Of a stretch of DNA of 60,731 nucleotides, positions 9,962 to 19,387 are shown piece by piece; the stretch's first letter is position 1; each line of letters begins with the position of its first letter. The position numbers and the translations under genes are program-made. The stretch is from Thermoplasmatota archaeon (GTDB taxonomy: Archaea; Thermoplasmatota; E2; DHVEG-1). A model generated the notes under the pieces. That model was not told the DNA's origin, did no database searches, and was given only the letters and a program-made list of their open reading frames with translations. The DNA lies in contig JAUWBM010000005.1 of NCBI GenBank assembly GCA_030601705.1, forward strand, positions 1 through 60,731. Direction: 5' to 3'.

Positions 9962-10816
9962 TTACCACCGGTATTTCCTTCTATAATAATTTCTTACAAT
10001 AATTGCCACTAGATTCATACATAACACAATTAACAGCAACACGAGAATGGCACCAAAAACCGTAGGCCTGGTTGCTTCTGCATTTGAAGACTGTGTTGCA
10101 AGAGTGTAAATAGAATACGGTAACGCCATGAATTCATCAAAGATGGATGAGGGGAGATGCGTCATATAGAATGCTGCACCAGTCATAATAATTGGAGCGG
10201 TTTCTCCAGCAGCACGGCTCAGCGCAAGAATTGAACCAGTTAACATACCTGGTAAAGCATATGGAAGTACATGATGGCATGTTGTTTCCCATTTTGTTGA
10301 CCCTAATGCCAGAGCGCCCTCCCGGATGTTTTGAGGAACAGCTCGTAATGCCTCTTGAGAAGACGCAATAATAATGGGTAGAACCATGATGGCAAGAGTA
10401 AGTGCAGCTGAGACAAGACTAAGCCCAAGACCAAGGAATACAACAAACAACCCAAGCCCCACTAAACCGTAGACGATAGATGGTACACCAGCAAGGTTAT
10501 GGACTGCTAGGCGAATAGCATTAGTAAATCTCCCCGGTTTTGCATATTCAACAAGGTAAATGGCAGAAAATATGCCTAATGGTAGGGCAATCAGCATTGT
10601 CAAGGTCATAAGAGATAACGTCCCCAGTATCATGGGAAAGATACCACCTGACATCATCCCGTTTGTTGGAAAATTTGTCAGAAATTCCCAACTTATCTTC
10701 CCAATTCCACCAGATAAGATATAAAAAAGTAAAATAGCGAGAGTACACACAATAAACAAACCACTGAGTCGAAGAAGAGAATAAATAATATGCTCCTTAA
10801 TCGTTTTCCATTTCAT
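9962..10816 (-). CDS. pstA: phosphate ABC transporter permease PstA
   Basis: A 284-residue membrane permease with six predicted helices. The conserved cytoplasmic loop [22 protein letters not shown] (split across the EAA motif) contacts PstB. Pairing with PstC forms the phosphate channel. The gene abuts pstC with no spacer and pstB with a one-base spacer. The [18 protein letters not shown] segment is shared with PstC, reflecting their common origin. Full length. Confidence 0.95.
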   Translation of the reverse strand: MKWKTIKEHIIYSLLRLSGLFIVCTLAILLFYILSGGIGKISWEFLTNFPTNGMMSGGIFPMILGTLSLMTLTMLIALPLGIFSAIYLVEYAKPGRFTNAIRLAVHNLAGVPSIVYGLVGLGLFVVFLGLGLSLVSAALTLAIMVLPIIIASSQEALRAVPQNIREGALALGSTKWETTCHHVLPYALPGMLTGSILALSRAAGETAPIIMTGAAFYMTHLPSSIFDEFMALPYSIYTLATQSSNAEATRPTVFGAILVLLLIVLCMNLVAIIVRNYYRRKYRW

Positions 10817-11737
10817 TCAATACTTCTCCCTAAATCGTTTCATCACACGATCAGCTATAAAATTGACAATGAAAGTAATAGCAAACAATACAATACCAAC
10901 AGCGAACAATGAATGATAATGGGTACTGCCAAAAGGAACCTCTCCCATTTCTATAGCAATGGTAGCGGTCATGGTTCTCATCGAGCTCAACATATCAAAC
11001 GAGATAACTGGTGCGTTACCTGTTGCCATAAGCACGGTCATAGTTTCACCTATTGCGCGGGCTACACCAAGAATAATAGCAGCAGTTATACCTGAAAGTG
11101 CAGCAGGTACAACCACACCACGGATGGTATCCCATTTTGATAAACCTAAAGCCAAAGATGCTTCTTTCATTTCTTGTGGGACAGAGCGAATTGCATCTTC
11201 TGAAAGAGAAATAATAATAGGCAGCATCATAATAGCCAACATAATAGACCCTGTTAATGCATTTAACTTGGTTGTGGAATTAAAGAAGTCATCAATCCAT
11301 GTTGACAGAATAATAAGTGCGAAAAAACCATACACAACAGAGGGAATACCCGCGAGTATCTCAATAATGGGTTTTAACGTTTCACGGATTTTAGGGTGCG
11401 CAATCTCTGCTAGATAAATTGAACATCCAATTCCAATAGGCACGGCTATAACAATAGCACCTAATGTAACAAGAAACGTACCAAGAACCATGGGCAATAT
11501 GCCATATCTTGGGGTGTTGGGGGAAGATGGATCCCAGACATCGCCAGTGAAAAAATCTATACCATCTCCCTCTAGAAAGAAGGGCAATCCCTCTATCAGG
11601 AGAAACACTAGGATGATGATAATGAAGATAACTGCTGTTGCCCCAAACCCAAAGAGTATCTTTCGTATGGCATTGTCTTTGAGATTACGTATTTTTTTGT
11701 AATCGTATTTCTTCAGGGTAAATAGGTCAAATTTCAT
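10817..11737 (-). CDS. pstC: phosphate ABC transporter permease PstC
   Basis: A 306-residue partner permease of PstA. It has an N-terminal cytoplasmic extension rich in Lys (about residues 1-28), a first helix at about 30-50, and a periplasm-facing loop with FFTGDVWDPSS. The remaining helices include the EAA loop DAIRSVPQEMKEASLALGLSKW. It overlaps pstS by four bases (ATGA-type), so the two are translationally coupled. The order pstS-pstC-pstA-pstB-phoU is the standard one. Confidence 0.95.
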   Translation of the reverse strand: MKFDLFTLKKYDYKKIRNLKDNAIRKILFGFGATAVIFIIIILVFLLIEGLPFFLEGDGIDFFTGDVWDPSSPNTPRYGILPMVLGTFLVTLGAIVIAVPIGIGCSIYLAEIAHPKIRETLKPIIEILAGIPSVVYGFFALIILSTWIDDFFNSTTKLNALTGSIMLAIMMLPIIISLSEDAIRSVPQEMKEASLALGLSKWDTIRGVVVPAALSGITAAIILGVARAIGETMTVLMATGNAPVISFDMLSSMRTMTATIAIEMGEVPFGSTHYHSLFAVGIVLFAITFIVNFIADRVMKRFREKY

Positions 11738-12642
11738 GAAATCTTTTCCAGTTCTTCTTCAATAATATATTGAGGCAGTGGAATAAATCCTAAATTTTCT
11801 GCTACTTTTTGCCCGCCATCTTCATCCAGAATCCATCTGACGTAACGGGCAAGTTCTCCTATTGGATTACTATTTGTGTAAATGTAAAGATATCGAGATA
11901 TAGGGTAATCCTCTGTGGCAACGTTTTCGATCGTTGGGAGGATGGGCTGTGCATTTTCCCCCTCTTTTACTTTAAGTATGTTTAACTCTGATGCCCTGTT
12001 TTCGGCGTAGGCAACGCCAACATAACCAATCCCATCATTATCGCCTGCAACAGCATCAACAATCTGTGAGTTACCGTTTAACGGCTGCATGTCAGTTCTA
12101 TAATCGTCGTCATTCAATACATGCTCCTGGAAAAACACATATGTGCCGGAATTGCTTTGTCTCCCATATACCGTAATTTTAAGGTTAGAACCTCCAAGTT
12201 CATTCCAATTTTTGATGGTGCCATTATAGATGCCCTGTAATTGATCAAAAGAAATCTCACTAACGTCAATGTTTTTGCTAGTAATAATAGCAATACCATC
12301 AAGACATATTCTAAACTCAACTGGAAAGATACCTTGTGACTGTGCAATAGCAATCTCGTGCTTTTTAATAGGACGTGAGGCATCGGCAATATCGATTTGC
12401 CCATTGATCATCTGTGCAATTCCAGTACCCGATCCTCCTCCAGAAACCGATAAGGTGACGTTATCATTTACTTTTACATATTCCTCTGCCCATATCTGAG
12501 CTAGCTCAAGCATGGTATCTGATCCTTTTTGTTTGATCTTAGTTCGCGTTGATCCGCCACTTGCAAAAAAAATAGCGAGTAATAAGATGACAACGATTAT
12601 AATAACAAGCTTTGTCTCCCCTTTCACATTGATCTTCTCCAA
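11734..12642 (-). CDS. pstS: phosphate-binding protein PstS
   Basis: The extracellular phosphate receptor of the Pst importer. Residues 12-30 form a single N-terminal membrane anchor rather than a lipobox. The ligand-binding motif SGGGSGTG lies near residue 66, and the second-lobe signature GRQSNSGTY near residue 160. The frame opens with TTG at 12642, but a TATA-like box (CTATTTATAT, 12641-12650) abuts that codon. A GTG at 12627 with GGAG in front is therefore a better start, shortening the protein by five residues. It is first gene of the operon. Confidence 0.94.
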   Translation of the reverse strand: MEKINVKGETKLVIIIVVILLLAIFFASGGSTRTKIKQKGSDTMLELAQIWAEEYVKVNDNVTLSVSGGGSGTGIAQMINGQIDIADASRPIKKHEIAIAQSQGIFPVEFRICLDGIAIITSKNIDVSEISFDQLQGIYNGTIKNWNELGGSNLKITVYGRQSNSGTYVFFQEHVLNDDDYRTDMQPLNGNSQIVDAVAGDNDGIGYVGVAYAENRASELNILKVKEGENAQPILPTIENVATEDYPISRYLYIYTNSNPIGELARYVRWILDEDGGQKVAENLGFIPLPQYIIEEELEKIS

Positions 12643-12707
12643 TATAAATAGTGTTCAAGTAATCAGAATATTTGATAGACTTTTTAATGCTTGTTACGAA
12701 ACAAAAA

Positions 12708-13415
12708 TCAACGTGCAATCATTGCTCTAAGCCAATCAGCAACATTCTCAGCGTGATCTGCAATATCATCTACCCAATCTGCAATCTTTAACAAATGATA
12801 AACATCCATAGAATCAAGTTTCTTTTCAAGTTTATAGATACCCTTGGTCATTTCATATTTCTTTTGATCTGATTCCCATTCATATCTATGAACCTTACGT
12901 ACCAACTCTTTAGTTTGTTCTCGTTCGCGTTTCACAAAACTTGTTTGAACAAGATCCCTAATATTACCCACTGCATCTTCCATAGCCCTTACTGTTTTCA
13001 TCACAAGCTTTGTATGTTCAATAAAAACACTCTGCAACTCCTTTGGAACTGGGGTATGACGCATATCAAGCATGTTTACAAGATTCTCAGCATGATCTAA
13101 AATTTTGTCTTGCTCCCGCAAAGCCCACATAAATTTACCCTTGTCAACAGGCATAAACAATGAAGACGGCAAATGGTTACGTAAATTTCCCTTAATAATA
13201 TCAGCTTCATGCTCAATTTCACTTACTTTTTTTGCTAAATCAGAAAACCCTTTGTAATCACCTTTGTAATATTGAGTTAATCCATCGCCAAGAATATCAA
13301 TACACTCCCGAACTTTTCCCATGTGTTCAAGTAGTTGACTAAATGGCGTTTTTCTTCTATATGTATCAGAAACTGGTGCTCTGAAATGATCCTTTTTTTC
13401 TTTCATATTTTCCAC
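12708..13415 (-). CDS. DUF47 (PhoU-like) Pit accessory protein
   Basis: A 235-residue helical protein of the DUF47/TIGR00153 family, a distant PhoU relative that pairs with Pit permeases. Seen in the sequence: ISEIEHEAD-type acidic motif (SEIEHEADIIKGNLR) and the C-terminal KIADWVDDIADHAENVADWL, both metal-binding PhoU signatures. It starts seven bases after the Pit permease gene and must be co-transcribed with it. By family knowledge it modulates low-affinity phosphate uptake. Confidence 0.9.
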   Translation of the reverse strand: MENMKEKKDHFRAPVSDTYRRKTPFSQLLEHMGKVRECIDILGDGLTQYYKGDYKGFSDLAKKVSEIEHEADIIKGNLRNHLPSSLFMPVDKGKFMWALREQDKILDHAENLVNMLDMRHTPVPKELQSVFIEHTKLVMKTVRAMEDAVGNIRDLVQTSFVKREREQTKELVRKVHRYEWESDQKKYEMTKGIYKLEKKLDSMDVYHLLKIADWVDDIADHAENVADWLRAMIAR

Positions 13416-13422
13416 CCAATTC

Positions 13423-14670
13423 TCATCCTACTATTGCTCTTAACAATAAAAAAATTGTGATAGACGTACCTGCAGCAATTGGCAACGTCAAAAGCCATGA
13501 TACTACAATTTTTTTAATAATACTTAAATCAACAGCTTCAAGACCACGAGCAAGACCAACACCAATTACAGCACCAACAACAGTATGTGACGTTGAAACA
13601 GGTAAACCTAGTTTTGATGCAATAAGAACAGTTGTCGCAGCTCCAAAATCAACACTAAAACCTCTTGTATTTGTAAGATTTGTTATACGGCTGCCAACTG
13701 TCCGCATAACACGACGACCCCAAGTCATACATCCAATAGATATGCCAATGCCGCCGAGTGCTAAAAGCCAGATAGGAACTTCAATTTCTGGCCCCAACCC
13801 AATACCTTGTGCAAGTGGGATTATTGAGGCAACAGGACCAATTGCATTTGCTACATCATTTGCTCCATGAGCAAATGCAACATAACATGATGTTCCTACC
13901 TGAAGCTTCCTAAAAATTCCTTCAACAGCACTATATGCAGCATGATCTTCATCAGATTTTGCTTCTATTTTTCGCAGTAAAACTATCCCAATTAATACAA
14001 CAATTATCGCAACAACCGTTGCAATAATAAGGCCATCAGTATCAGAAAAACCATAATTTTCACTTAATGCTGTTTTTAGAAATAATGATGAAGCAATCAA
14101 AAAAGCTGTAAAACCAAAAATTATTGGACCAACGATTTTTGCAGCACTTACAGGATTATCTTTTGCAAATATTGTTTTAACAATTATTTTAAAGACAAAA
14201 AATGCAAGTATGCATCCAAATACAGGTGATAACATCCAACTTGCAGCAACAGATCCAACTTTGCCCCACGCAACTGCAGAGGTTCCACCAGCAATTATTC
14301 CAAAACCTATCAATGCACCAATAATTGAATGTGTTGTAGAAATTGGCATTTCCCTCCACGTAGAAAGCGTTACCCATATCGCAGCAGCAAGAAGACTAGC
14401 GACAAATCCTAAAAGTAATACATGGTTATCAATACCGGAAGTGGTAATAATTCCTTTGCTAACAGTCTCTGTAACTTTACTTCCAACAAATACAGCACCA
14501 ACAAAATTCAGTACACCTGCGATAATCACCGCTTGTTTAAACGTGATGGCCTTAGCTCCAACAGCAGTGGCCATAGAATTTGCAACATCATTGGCACCAA
14601 TGCTCCATGCCATGTAAAAACCGATAGCACCTGCTCCCCCTATGACGAGTAGAAATATTAGTGGGTCCAA
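13423..14670 (-). CDS. pit: inorganic phosphate transporter, Pit family
   Basis: A 415-residue permease with about ten helices. It carries the two duplicated PHO4 signatures: GANDVANSMATAVGAKAI near residue 26 and AHGANDVANAIGPVASI near residue 270. It moves metal-phosphate with protons or sodium at low affinity and complements the inducible Pst system encoded next to it. It is first gene of a two-gene operon with the DUF47 protein. Codon use is homogeneous with surrounding genes. Confidence 0.95.
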   Translation of the reverse strand: MDPLIFLLVIGGAGAIGFYMAWSIGANDVANSMATAVGAKAITFKQAVIIAGVLNFVGAVFVGSKVTETVSKGIITTSGIDNHVLLLGFVASLLAAAIWVTLSTWREMPISTTHSIIGALIGFGIIAGGTSAVAWGKVGSVAASWMLSPVFGCILAFFVFKIIVKTIFAKDNPVSAAKIVGPIIFGFTAFLIASSLFLKTALSENYGFSDTDGLIIATVVAIIVVLIGIVLLRKIEAKSDEDHAAYSAVEGIFRKLQVGTSCYVAFAHGANDVANAIGPVASIIPLAQGIGLGPEIEVPIWLLALGGIGISIGCMTWGRRVMRTVGSRITNLTNTRGFSVDFGAATTVLIASKLGLPVSTSHTVVGAVIGVGLARGLEAVDLSIIKKIVVSWLLTLPIAAGTSITIFLLLRAIVG

Positions 14671-14802
14671 CGAACGCCTCCGCCTTTAAATGTATCCAAA
14701 CCTGGAATATAACATCTGTAGATAAGTATTACGAAAAATTTTGCTTTGTGAATATATCAAATTCTAAAAATAAAAATTAGCTGTTGAAATATTACTTCAC
14801 TA

Positions 14803-17031
14803 CTAATCATTAACAATCTTCAGGATTTCTTCCCCATATTTCATTATTTTTGTAGGTCCGAGACCATATATTTCTTCCAGTTCAGTAGATTCCTGTGGCC
14901 TTTTCTGTGCAATGTCTACTAGGGTACGATCATGCATTATTACATATGCAGGAACATTGTGCTCTTTGCTTAGTTCTCTCCTCCAATCTTTAAGCCTTGC
15001 TATCATATCTTTTGGTTGATCGATACTGATTTCAGCTTTCTCTTTTGGCTGTACTTTTACTTCTTTTTCTTCTATCATCTTCTTCATGTTGGTTGATATA
15101 AAATACGTTGGTTTTTTTCCAGAATATGTTAGATGCAAACTGTTTTTTGCTCTGCTCATTGAAACATAGAAGACTCTTCTTTCCTCCTCTTCTTTGTCGT
15201 ATTCATCTACTTTTACCATTTCTATTACTGGATGTTCACTTCCTTTACACGGAAAATTAATACCGGTACATCCGATGACAAAAACCATTTCTGCTTCCAT
15301 TCCCTTGATTGCATGTATTGTTGCAAGAGTTACATCATTTTTTCTTGCTGTGATACTTTTTCTCATTTCATCACTTCGTACAACATGTTTCACGTCCTGT
15401 GCTTTCATGAGCTGTGAGAGCTCGTTTAGTTGCCTATTAGTTCTTGCAAGTACAAAGATTTCATTCCGTGGAATATCAGATTCGATTATTTTTTGTATCA
15501 CAAATTCAAATTCTTTATCTTCTGATGTAAATTTCATTAGGTAAATGTCCTTCTTTCCTTCTATTGATGACTGCAGATCTGGAAGTCTCATATGTTTTAT
15601 TGAATTGTTTATTAAATCTACGATGTGTCTAGTTGAACGGTAGTTCTTCGTCAATGTGATTATATCACAATCAGGATATTTCTCCTCAAAATTCAATATA
15701 TGTCGTATGTCAGATCCTCTCCATCCATATATTGACTGTCTTGGATCTCCTACGCAAAAAATATTTTGTGGAGAAAGAAGATCAATAAGTTGTATCTGTG
15801 TTGAATTAACATCCTGATACTCATCTATAAGTATATGATCGAACTTAGGTATCAACTCCAGATGTTTTTCAAAAAAAACTATAGTGTCAATGAGCTGATC
15901 GGCAAAATCTCTCAGACCATGGCGCTTCATATATGCTTCAATATAATTGCATATAGCTATGACCATTTTTACGCTTTTTTCATGTCCTGTGCTACTAGGT
16001 TCAAAAGATGATTCAACAATTGGTTTGTTTTTGAACTTGAAGTAATCCCGAATAAAAAAGCAGTCGTTTCTGAATATGTTTACCAACTGTTCTTCTGTCT
16101 TTCCTCTTCTTTGAGCATCACTAAAGTACACCTCCATTGCCTTCTCCATATCCATATGTATTTTAGAAAGAGCGCTGTTAACCATCACTACCTTGTCTTT
16201 ATAACTAATAACTCTCACAGGTTTGTCATAAATCAGATAATTATGTTGCCTCAGGATCTTCTCACAAAACGAATTAAATGTTTCAACCATAACTGAATCT
16301 AGAAGACCTGCTTCTGATAGCCTTGTCATCATTTCCCGTCTTGCCTTCCTGGTAAATGTTATTGCCAGTATCTTCTTAGGATCGATAGAACGGTGTTTTA
16401 CTAAAAATTCCACTCTCTTTGTGAGTACTGTTGTTTTGCCTGAACCAGCTCCTGCTATGCATAATACGTGAGTCTTATCGCTGATTATCGCTTTCTTTTG
16501 ATCATCATTAAATTTTGAAAGAAAATCACTAAATTTTTCAAATAACCTCTTGTCTTCTTCTGTTAATTCCGTTTTCGTTTCCTTGAAATTAAATGCTAAC
16601 TTTCGTTTATATAAGACAGGATCCTCTATCTCTTTTTTTCCTCTCACGCTTAACTCCAGCATTTTCCAACGCTTGTTAGCATTTATAGAGTTCAATTCGA
16701 CCATATCGTTTTGAATAAGGTTATTTATCATAGCATTTAACTCGTCATTCTCATAAAGCATACTGCCAAAATTTCTCTTAAGATATAGCTTGTTATTGAC
16801 AATAGATTTATTCTTTCTGTTTCCCTGTAAAAAATCTATTAGCAATTTCTTTCCAACACCAAAAGGTATCTCCTGCAATGCTTTCAGTACAAACAAATAA
16901 TCCAGATTCTTTTCATCATCACTCATGTTGTCTTCATGTTTGGTATCTTTGTCTTTTGATGGTAAAACTAGTTTCCCATCTTCGAATCTCGCATACCCTA
17001 TTATTTTGTTTTTACCTTTAGTATTACTCAT
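14803..17031 (-). CDS. UvrD-type superfamily 1 helicase with RQC-like and HRDC domains
   Basis: A 742-residue DNA helicase. The core has Walker A AGAGSGKT at residues 193-200, motif II LIDEYQDVNSTQ, motif III VGDPRQSIYGWRGSD and motif VI RRVFYVSMSRAKNSL. It is framed by two domains normally found on RecQ helicases. Residues ~44-135 look like an RQC winged helix (FVLKALQEIPFGVGKK and FLQGNRKNKSIV). The last ~70 residues are an HRDC domain (VPAYVIMHDRTL, LEEIYGLGPTKIMKYG). It probably unwinds repair intermediates. It diverges from a Cas4/RecB-like nuclease gene, a plausible partner. The core is certain; the RQC call is by pattern. Confidence 0.9.
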   Translation of the reverse strand: MSNTKGKNKIIGYARFEDGKLVLPSKDKDTKHEDNMSDDEKNLDYLFVLKALQEIPFGVGKKLLIDFLQGNRKNKSIVNNKLYLKRNFGSMLYENDELNAMINNLIQNDMVELNSINANKRWKMLELSVRGKKEIEDPVLYKRKLAFNFKETKTELTEEDKRLFEKFSDFLSKFNDDQKKAIISDKTHVLCIAGAGSGKTTVLTKRVEFLVKHRSIDPKKILAITFTRKARREMMTRLSEAGLLDSVMVETFNSFCEKILRQHNYLIYDKPVRVISYKDKVVMVNSALSKIHMDMEKAMEVYFSDAQRRGKTEEQLVNIFRNDCFFIRDYFKFKNKPIVESSFEPSSTGHEKSVKMVIAICNYIEAYMKRHGLRDFADQLIDTIVFFEKHLELIPKFDHILIDEYQDVNSTQIQLIDLLSPQNIFCVGDPRQSIYGWRGSDIRHILNFEEKYPDCDIITLTKNYRSTRHIVDLINNSIKHMRLPDLQSSIEGKKDIYLMKFTSEDKEFEFVIQKIIESDIPRNEIFVLARTNRQLNELSQLMKAQDVKHVVRSDEMRKSITARKNDVTLATIHAIKGMEAEMVFVIGCTGINFPCKGSEHPVIEMVKVDEYDKEEEERRVFYVSMSRAKNSLHLTYSGKKPTYFISTNMKKMIEEKEVKVQPKEKAEISIDQPKDMIARLKDWRRELSKEHNVPAYVIMHDRTLVDIAQKRPQESTELEEIYGLGPTKIMKYGEEILKIVND

Positions 17032-17386
17032 GCACTACCAACTAATTATTTTTTGAATGTATTTGTTAAAACCCCTTTCCCAAACTGTAATCCCACAATA
17101 GTTATTTCTTTAAAAAACCAATAGTTCGATACATCCAGAGTATTGCATACTAAAATCCAGTATTTTTGGTATTTTCTCTTATCACACAGGAGTACTTGCA
17201 ACGCCGATCAGATTTTCTCCTATGGGTGGGCATGTTCCCGTCGGTAAGGAAAAATGTTTTCTCCTGTTGGAGCGTACAAGATAGACCCATTTTTTGGCCA
17301 AGCGTACGTTAGATGTCTACTCACTAAAAGCCTTCTTTTTTTAAAAAACGTGTGTTTAAAAAAGAATAAATGATTTATGAGGTGAT
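17032..17386. other. intergenic region between helicase and nuclease
   Basis: About 355 bases between divergent genes, expected to hold both promoters. A GAGGTGAT ribosome site precedes the nuclease ATG. A segment at 17230-17245 (TTCCCGTCGGTAAGG) resembles sequences at 34224 and 40732, but no clear RNA or repeat boundary can be drawn. Confidence 0.3.
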
Positions 17387-18582
17387 ATGAGTGTGTATTC
17401 GCATTCCAGATTAAGTTGTTATGAACAATGTCCACAGAAGTATAAATTAAAATATCTTGATAAAGTTGAAACTGAAGTTGAGCAAAGCATAGAAGCTTTT
17501 CTTGGTAGTAGGGTTCATGAAACACTTGAGAAGTTATATCGAGATCTTGGGTATCAAAAGTTGAGTACTTTAGATGAACTCCTTGATTTTTTTCGTAGTG
17601 AATGGAAGAAGAATTGGGATGATTCTATTGTCATTGTAAAAGAAGAGTATGGTCCTGAGAATTATTTGAAGATGGGTGAGAAGTTTATTACTGATTATTA
17701 CAACAAATATAAACCATTTGATCAGGGAAGAACGATTGCTCTTGAGGAACGTGTTCTCGTTACTCTTGATGATGCTGGTGAGCATAAACTACAGGGTTTT
17801 ATTGATAGGGTTATGGAGTCTGAGGAGGGTTATTATGAGGTTCATGATTATAAGACAAATTCACGATTGCCACTCCCTGAGTATTTAGATAATGATCGTC
17901 AGCTTGCATTGTATGCTATTGGTATCAAAGAACGCTATCCTGATGTAAAAGATGTGAAATTAGTATGGCATTTTCTTGCTTTTGATAAAGAGATTGATTC
18001 TACTCGCACTGATGAGGAACTAGAAGCGTTGAAGAAAGATGTTATTGCGTTGATTGAAAAGATTGAAAGTGATGAGAAGTTTGCTGCCAATCCTTCACTT
18101 CTTTGTGACTGGTGTGAGTTTAAACCTATCTGTCGACAGTGGTCTCATCTTTACATGATAAAAGAGAAACCGGAGAATGAATATCTTGGTGACCCAGGTG
18201 TGAAACTGATCAATCGTTATGCTGAGTTGAAACAAAAACAGAAACAGATTACACTTGACTTGTATGCTGAAATAGATAAACTTGAGGAGGCGCTTATCAA
18301 TTTTGCAGAAAAAGAAGGTGTTGATGTTGTCTTTGGATCCAAGAATAAGGTAAGAATCAAAGAGACAGAGCAAAACAAGTTTCCAGCGAAGCATAGTAAT
18401 GAACGTGAAAGGCTTGAGCAATTGCTAAAGGACCATGGGAAATGGATGATGTTATGCAGCTTGATACGGCTGTATTAAATAAAATCATTCAGGAAAAACA
18501 GTGGGATAGTAAACTGTTAGATATATTGAAGGAATATGTTAAATTAGAGCAATCTAAACGTTTGTATCTTAGTAGGATTTAA
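17387..18582 (+). pseudogene. Cas4/RecB-like PD-(D/E)XK nuclease, frameshifted near the 3' end
   Basis: A RecB/Cas4-type nuclease. N-terminal SRLSCYEQCPQKYKLKY, the nuclease core (GFIDRVM, then YEVHDYKTNSRLP with the D-x-K pair) and the C-terminal LLCDWCEFKPICRQW give the four-Cys iron-sulfur arrangement. The intact frame ends at 18478 (363 residues). One base lost near 18440-18445 (AAATGG where AAATGGG is expected) throws the end out of frame. The next frame continues with VMQLDTAVLNKII and KLEQSKRLYLSRI to 18582, the usual ending of this family, giving 398 residues when repaired. The catalytic and Fe-S parts are untouched, so the shortened protein might still work. A sequencing error cannot be excluded. 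Confidence 0.8.
18508..18579 (+). repeat. direct repeat unit 1: nuclease 3' end
   Basis: These 72 bases (24 codons of the nuclease C terminus) recur at 18861-18932 in the same orientation. I count about 15 differences, almost all at third codon positions, with only three residue changes (I/V, K/E, R/K). This is the pattern of two orthologous gene ends, not of a recent tandem copy. Confidence 0.8.
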
Positions 18583-18865
18583 AATTGATCTTCAGAAGAG
18601 AACAATTGTGGGGAGAGTTTAGGGGGTGGAAAGGGGAGTAGAAAAAGGGGGTAGAAAAACTCTCAGAAAAACAAAAAATTATTCTATCATTAATTCGAAA
18701 AAATCCCGGAATTAGCAAGAAGCAAATAGCAATAAAAGGAAAATTATCAAAGAAATCAGTTGAATATAATATTGGAAAATTAAAAGAGAGAGAGGGATAT
18801 TGAAAAGAACGGGTCCTGCTAAAGGAGGCCATTGGGAAATTATAGAGGAGTGGGGTGGGCAGTAA
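18583..18865 (+). pseudogene. remnant of a winged-helix regulator (AlbA_2/RecG-like C terminus)
   Basis: A gene fragment trapped between the two nuclease 3' ends. From about 18651 the frame reads VEKLSEKQKIILSLI, then KNPGISKKQIAIKGKLSKKS, then YNIGKLKEREG. It stops at 18801, but the adjacent frame continues with ILKRTGPAKGGHWEIIEE to 18865. Joined, these make a complete winged helix ending in the KGGxWEI wing, as on the C termini of AlbA_2-type (Divergent AAA-4/RecG-like) and Fic-associated regulators. There is no start and at least one frameshift, so it is dead. It is evidence of an insertion or rearrangement here. Confidence 0.6.
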
Positions 18866-18947
18866 GCTATTAGATGTATTGGAAGAATATGTGAAACTGG
18901 AACAATCAAAACGATTGTATCTCAGCAAGATAAAAAATGATTCATAG
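18861..18947 (+). pseudogene. direct repeat unit 2: orphan second copy of the nuclease 3' end
   Basis: A start-less fragment encoding KLLDVLEEYVKLEQSKRLYL, then SKIKNDS and a stop at 18945-18947. It repeats the last codons of the nuclease gene at 18508-18579 with mostly silent differences. It probably is the original end of the gene, or of a relative, displaced when foreign DNA entered. It marks the left boundary of the accessory island. Confidence 0.7.
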
Positions 18948-18985
18948 TATTGATATTAAGAATCATTTAAACTTAATTTGTAAAA

Positions 18986-19018
18986 TACCAAAGATATTCT
19001 AGGTTGTGGTCAGATATA
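18986..19018 (+). repeat. 33-nt repeat, left copy
   Basis: The 33 bases starting TACCAAAGATATT and ending GTGGTCAGATATA recur at 34271-34303 in the same orientation with one difference (C/T at position 14). Each copy lies 17-24 bases upstream of a TATA-like box before a pair of small membrane protein genes. It could be an upstream promoter element duplicated with the genes, or a boundary (att-like) repeat of the 15.3-kb stretch between. The sequence is seen; the role is inferred. Confidence 0.75.
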
Positions 19019-19149
19019 CCTACCACAACGTAAAGTTTATAAAGATCTGCGTCTAATAATTTAGGAAAAAATTTTAATGATGCACCGTAACCAAATGTGT
19101 TTGAAAAATTTTTGTAAACATCCTAATCATTAGGTGGAGGTAATACAAT

Positions 19150-19362
19150 ATGAGCATAGGCAGTGTAATCCTATTAATTGTAGGAATAATATTCATAATA
19201 ATTGGAGCAGCGGTGCTAAATGCATCCGCTGATGTCGAAACAGAAGAAGGGAGCATTGAAGATACCTTAATGAAAATACCTAATACGATTGGTATAGGTC
19301 TTGTCATAGGTGGAATTATATTATTTATCCTTGGTCTACTTTCTTTGTTAGGTTACATCTGA
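19150..19362 (+). CDS. small membrane protein
   Basis: A 70-residue protein with a hydrophobic segment at residues 5-25, an acidic loop (VETEEGSIEDT), and a second segment at 45-68. GGTGGAGG before the ATG is a strong ribosome site. A TATA-like TTTATAAAG at about 19035 lies downstream of the 33-nt repeat. It is followed 25 bases later by another small membrane protein gene. No family recognised. Confidence 0.65.
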   Translation: MSIGSVILLIVGIIFIIIGAAVLNASADVETEEGSIEDTLMKIPNTIGIGLVIGGIILFILGLLSLLGYI

Positions 19363-19387
19363 AGATTCTGTAGAGTGTGAGTAATTA

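Noticed and set aside
10959..11417. 152-codon frame antisense to pstC
   Set aside because: Shadow of the permease gene; no family motif and no start site.
13457..14652. Long plus-strand open frames opposite the Pit permease gene (up to 137 codons)
   Set aside because: They lie wholly antisense to a clear transporter gene, have no ribosome sites and show composition expected from the reverse of hydrophobic codons.
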